Shown here piece by piece: positions 61,660-64,000 of a stretch of DNA of 64,000 nt. How positions within the stretch are numbered: position 1 is the stretch's first letter; each line of letters starts with the position of its first letter. Both the position numbers and the translations under genes were made by a program. The notes beneath the pieces are model-generated. The model saw only the letters and a list, made by a program, of their open reading frames with translations. It did no database searches and was not told the DNA's origin. Origin of the DNA: Ancylostoma caninum (lineage: Eukaryota > Nematoda > Chromadorea > Rhabditida > Ancylostomatidae); the NCBI GenBank assembly GCA_037903475.1, contig JBAJFG010000437.1, positions 1-64,000 of the forward strand, read 5' to 3'.

Positions 61660-63403
61660 TACTTGAGATTGAGCTCGCTCTAACTCAAACTGCAAAAACG
61701 AAGGTATGTGTAGAAAAATTACATCACTATTATGTTACGAGCCCCACTTTCCTTGTCTGAGTAGATACGCTCAAAGTAAACCCCTCCATTCACCTGGCTT
61801 GTCAAATCACGCTGTAGCCAACATTTCCCACCGAGCCTCGACTTATTTTTCAGCAGATTTTCTACATACGATCAGAATGGGTTTTCAGCACAACCACATA
61901 TGCTGTGCAGACAGGAATGAAAGCGAATTTTCCAAATGGCATCATGTTCAACCCACATAATGCATGATGTATCTTCTCATTTAAACATTTTTCAAATCTA
62001 AAAAGTAGGATTCTCGCCTCAAATTAGAGAATTGATTAAAGTCCTGGGCTCGTTGTACTGTTTCAACCAATTCCACAATTGCTGAAGTACAGAGTTTTGG
62101 AGACTTGGCCGAATTCTCAATCTTCATGGACAGACAAAACGTGGCCCCTTTTACCTGTGCACACTCTAATTTTGGTACTGATCAGTCGATAATGATATTT
62201 CTGCACAGAAGAAGGAAAATCTAGACGGCTTGGATGATGGACGCCGTTACAAGAGCTAGTTTTTAAAATGGGCACTCCTATGCCACCACCCAAACTTTGT
62301 ACCGAGAAGTTCGCTGACGTCTCCTGGGGTTCCCCAGCCTAGAAAGCTGCAGCTGACCATCAATTTCTGACGTATGGATGTACAAAAACTTGATATGCGT
62401 TTGATCTGAGCGCTCTGCTATTTTTGAGTGGTGGAAAGATTCGAAGTCACACTTCCCGGCAGGACGACGTTGCTGGCCTGAGCTTAGTACTACCAAAGGC
62501 TAGTCAAGTTAACGCAAGATGTGCCTGGTTTACTAGCTAATGTGCAAATTAACCTTTAGGCTGATTGAGAACCTGTAGGGAATACCTTTACTGCGTGTAT
62601 ACGCTAGTGCGCTGTAGTACATCTTGTGGTGGTATTGGAGGTCGTTGTAGTCGCTGCTGGACGATGGCAGCATCGAGAACCTTGTGGATGGTATGCGGAA
62701 AACAATTTTCGAGCCAATATGTAATGAAGAAATTCTTACAAACTCTTAGAACACAGTTGTCCTAGAAAAACTTTTGATTTCTTCCACTGCCTACATATTT
62801 ATAGAAAAAACAGTCTGGTATCGGACTGATATTGAGAATTGGAGCCAGAGGACCAGGATTAAGAGGTCGTGTTATGAATTTCTCGGACAAGGGGTTTTCT
62901 TACACGCCAGTTCCACTGGGCTTGGTGGCTGGTTCCAAAAATCAGCGCAATATAGCAATTCGAGAGGAGTGTTAGCTGGTGTATTACTTTGGTATTGAGC
63001 TTGGAGAGCTGGAGAGAGAATGTATGCAGCTCTAGAGAGAACGTAGTCAGCTCACTGGCAAGTTGTGTGGTGTTTGCGAACGGGTCCTGAACACAGGATC
63101 CTCCCATACACAATATAGCACCTGTTTTTTTTTTACAGCAGCCCAATTAAGAGGCGATCATGCGGGGCCACGACACAACAGCTCAAAGAGTGGAATCGAC
63201 TTGGACTTGTGAGTAGTGAAATGTTATCGAACATTTTGAGTTAGAAAAAGACTAGCTTTGCCTTGTGCAGAGTGTAGGATAAGTCAACTATTAAATATGT
63301 TTATAATGACAGTTTTTTCTTCGGGAGTGTTCGACAAAAACTCAAACTCTTCAGAAAGTGCTGTGAATGCGCGCCTCCTGTAGAGTTCGACCAGTCAACT
63401 TAC
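61660..63403. other. Unassigned stretch
   Basis: Apart from the inverted duplicate at 62785-62890, nothing is supported. Confidence 0.35.
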
Positions 63404-63574
63404 CTAGCTTAAAGAGCTTCTTTAGCGCTAAAAAGTCATAAATATTGGAGCGCCAAGGTCTATTGCCAAAATTCATTTTCCGAGCTTGCGTAGCCACAAC
63501 AAGACGAACGCCTTCGTCCTTCGAGACTAGTCGCAGCGGCATTCTCACCCATAGTGCAGGGTGGGCCAAAAATA
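63404..63574 (-). CDS. Candidate exon of unknown protein
   Basis: The 171-bp open segment on the minus strand is bounded by acceptor ctttgttacag and donor gtaagttg. It reads FLAHPALWVRMPLRLVSKDE, then ARKMNFGNRPWRSNIYDFLA and LKKLFKLG. Codon content looks protein-like, but no family is recognised and the flanking exons are not found. The plus strand around the acceptor (cagggtgggccaaaa) resembles a Tc1-type transposon end, which argues for caution. Confidence 0.35.
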
Positions 63575-64000
63575 CTGTAACAAAGAAGAGGGTAACCAGA
63601 GAAAGATTGTCAAGGCAATTTGGAACAATGTCGCATGATTTATGCTCACCAACTCCCAGCGAATATAATACAAGATAACATCCAGAATAATCTTCCATCT
63701 GCTAGGAATCAGACCTCGAGACATAAAGTGAAGTCGCAGGCATCGGCGTGCATGTGGTTGTGCGAAAATTTATTTCCTATTTTTGAACTTCCTTCCTAGA
63801 GATTCCCGACTCCTAAGTGGTTTTGAACAAGCCTATGTCTCAAGTACCGCGAAAACCTTTTAGCACATTTGACTGATTTCATTGCAATTGAGTGGCCATT
63901 CGACAAAGCCAGTAGGTCCTAAAATTTCTTGTTTCCTTAGTTTTCGAACAGACGAAACCTGAGTTCTTGAGCACGATCCTGGGAAAACATCCAGATACGG

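Overview
This is eukaryotic DNA, most likely from a nematode. Short exons with compact ..ttttcag/gt splice sites, a three-member family of TMEM144-like membrane proteins, and a heavy load of mariner/Tc1, Helitron, Penelope-like, RTE and CR1-type elements fit a strongylid (hookworm-like) genome. That placement is inference; nothing in the window proves the species. There are no prokaryotic operons, CRISPR arrays or rRNA genes, and no intact tRNA gene that I could recognise.

Left third (1-24,907): three head-to-tail TMEM144-like genes on the minus strand. Copy A (exons 1-4, 3980-4547) is partial. Copy B (9536-15034) and copy C (16810-24907) are each ten-exon genes that I reconstructed with matching exon phases (335 and 332 residues) and a polyadenylation signal just after the stop. 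Their introns and spacers hold mobile DNA. A mariner remnant lies below copy A. A Helitron helicase remnant with a mariner remnant nested in it separates A from B. A 1.27-kb Tc1/mariner-type element sits in intron 7 of B. A second mariner is in intron 4 of C. A Penelope-like remnant in intron 6 of C was split by a nearly intact 3.4-kb RTE retrotransposon, leaving an 11-bp target duplication.

Middle and right (25-64 kb): I found no complete host gene. The region is a dense collection of inverted-repeat (foldback/MITE-like) elements, a TTAA-bounded 2.2-kb element, a TA-bounded 2.7-kb element containing a ~714-bp tandem duplication, repeats carrying a tRNA-like promoter module, a (CA)n tract, and a two-ORF CR1/Jockey-type LINE whose ORFs are both open (50238-54035). 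Next to the LINE lies an older reverse-transcriptase fragment in the opposite orientation. Two open, splice-bounded segments (7248-7461 and 63404-63574) may be exons of unrecognised genes.

A recurring theme is a 50-60-bp minisatellite family with a conserved core (gataagggtgcgccggcg). It appears as arrays or fragments at about 118-1330, 16109-16600, 37978-38460, 44010-44180 and 60966-61040. Three of these sit beside the same terminal module (tcatgacttataataa). This points to a dispersed element that carries a fast-evolving minisatellite. A second unusual item is a 193-bp GC-rich element at 59545-59737 whose terminal repeats are themselves near-perfect hairpins.
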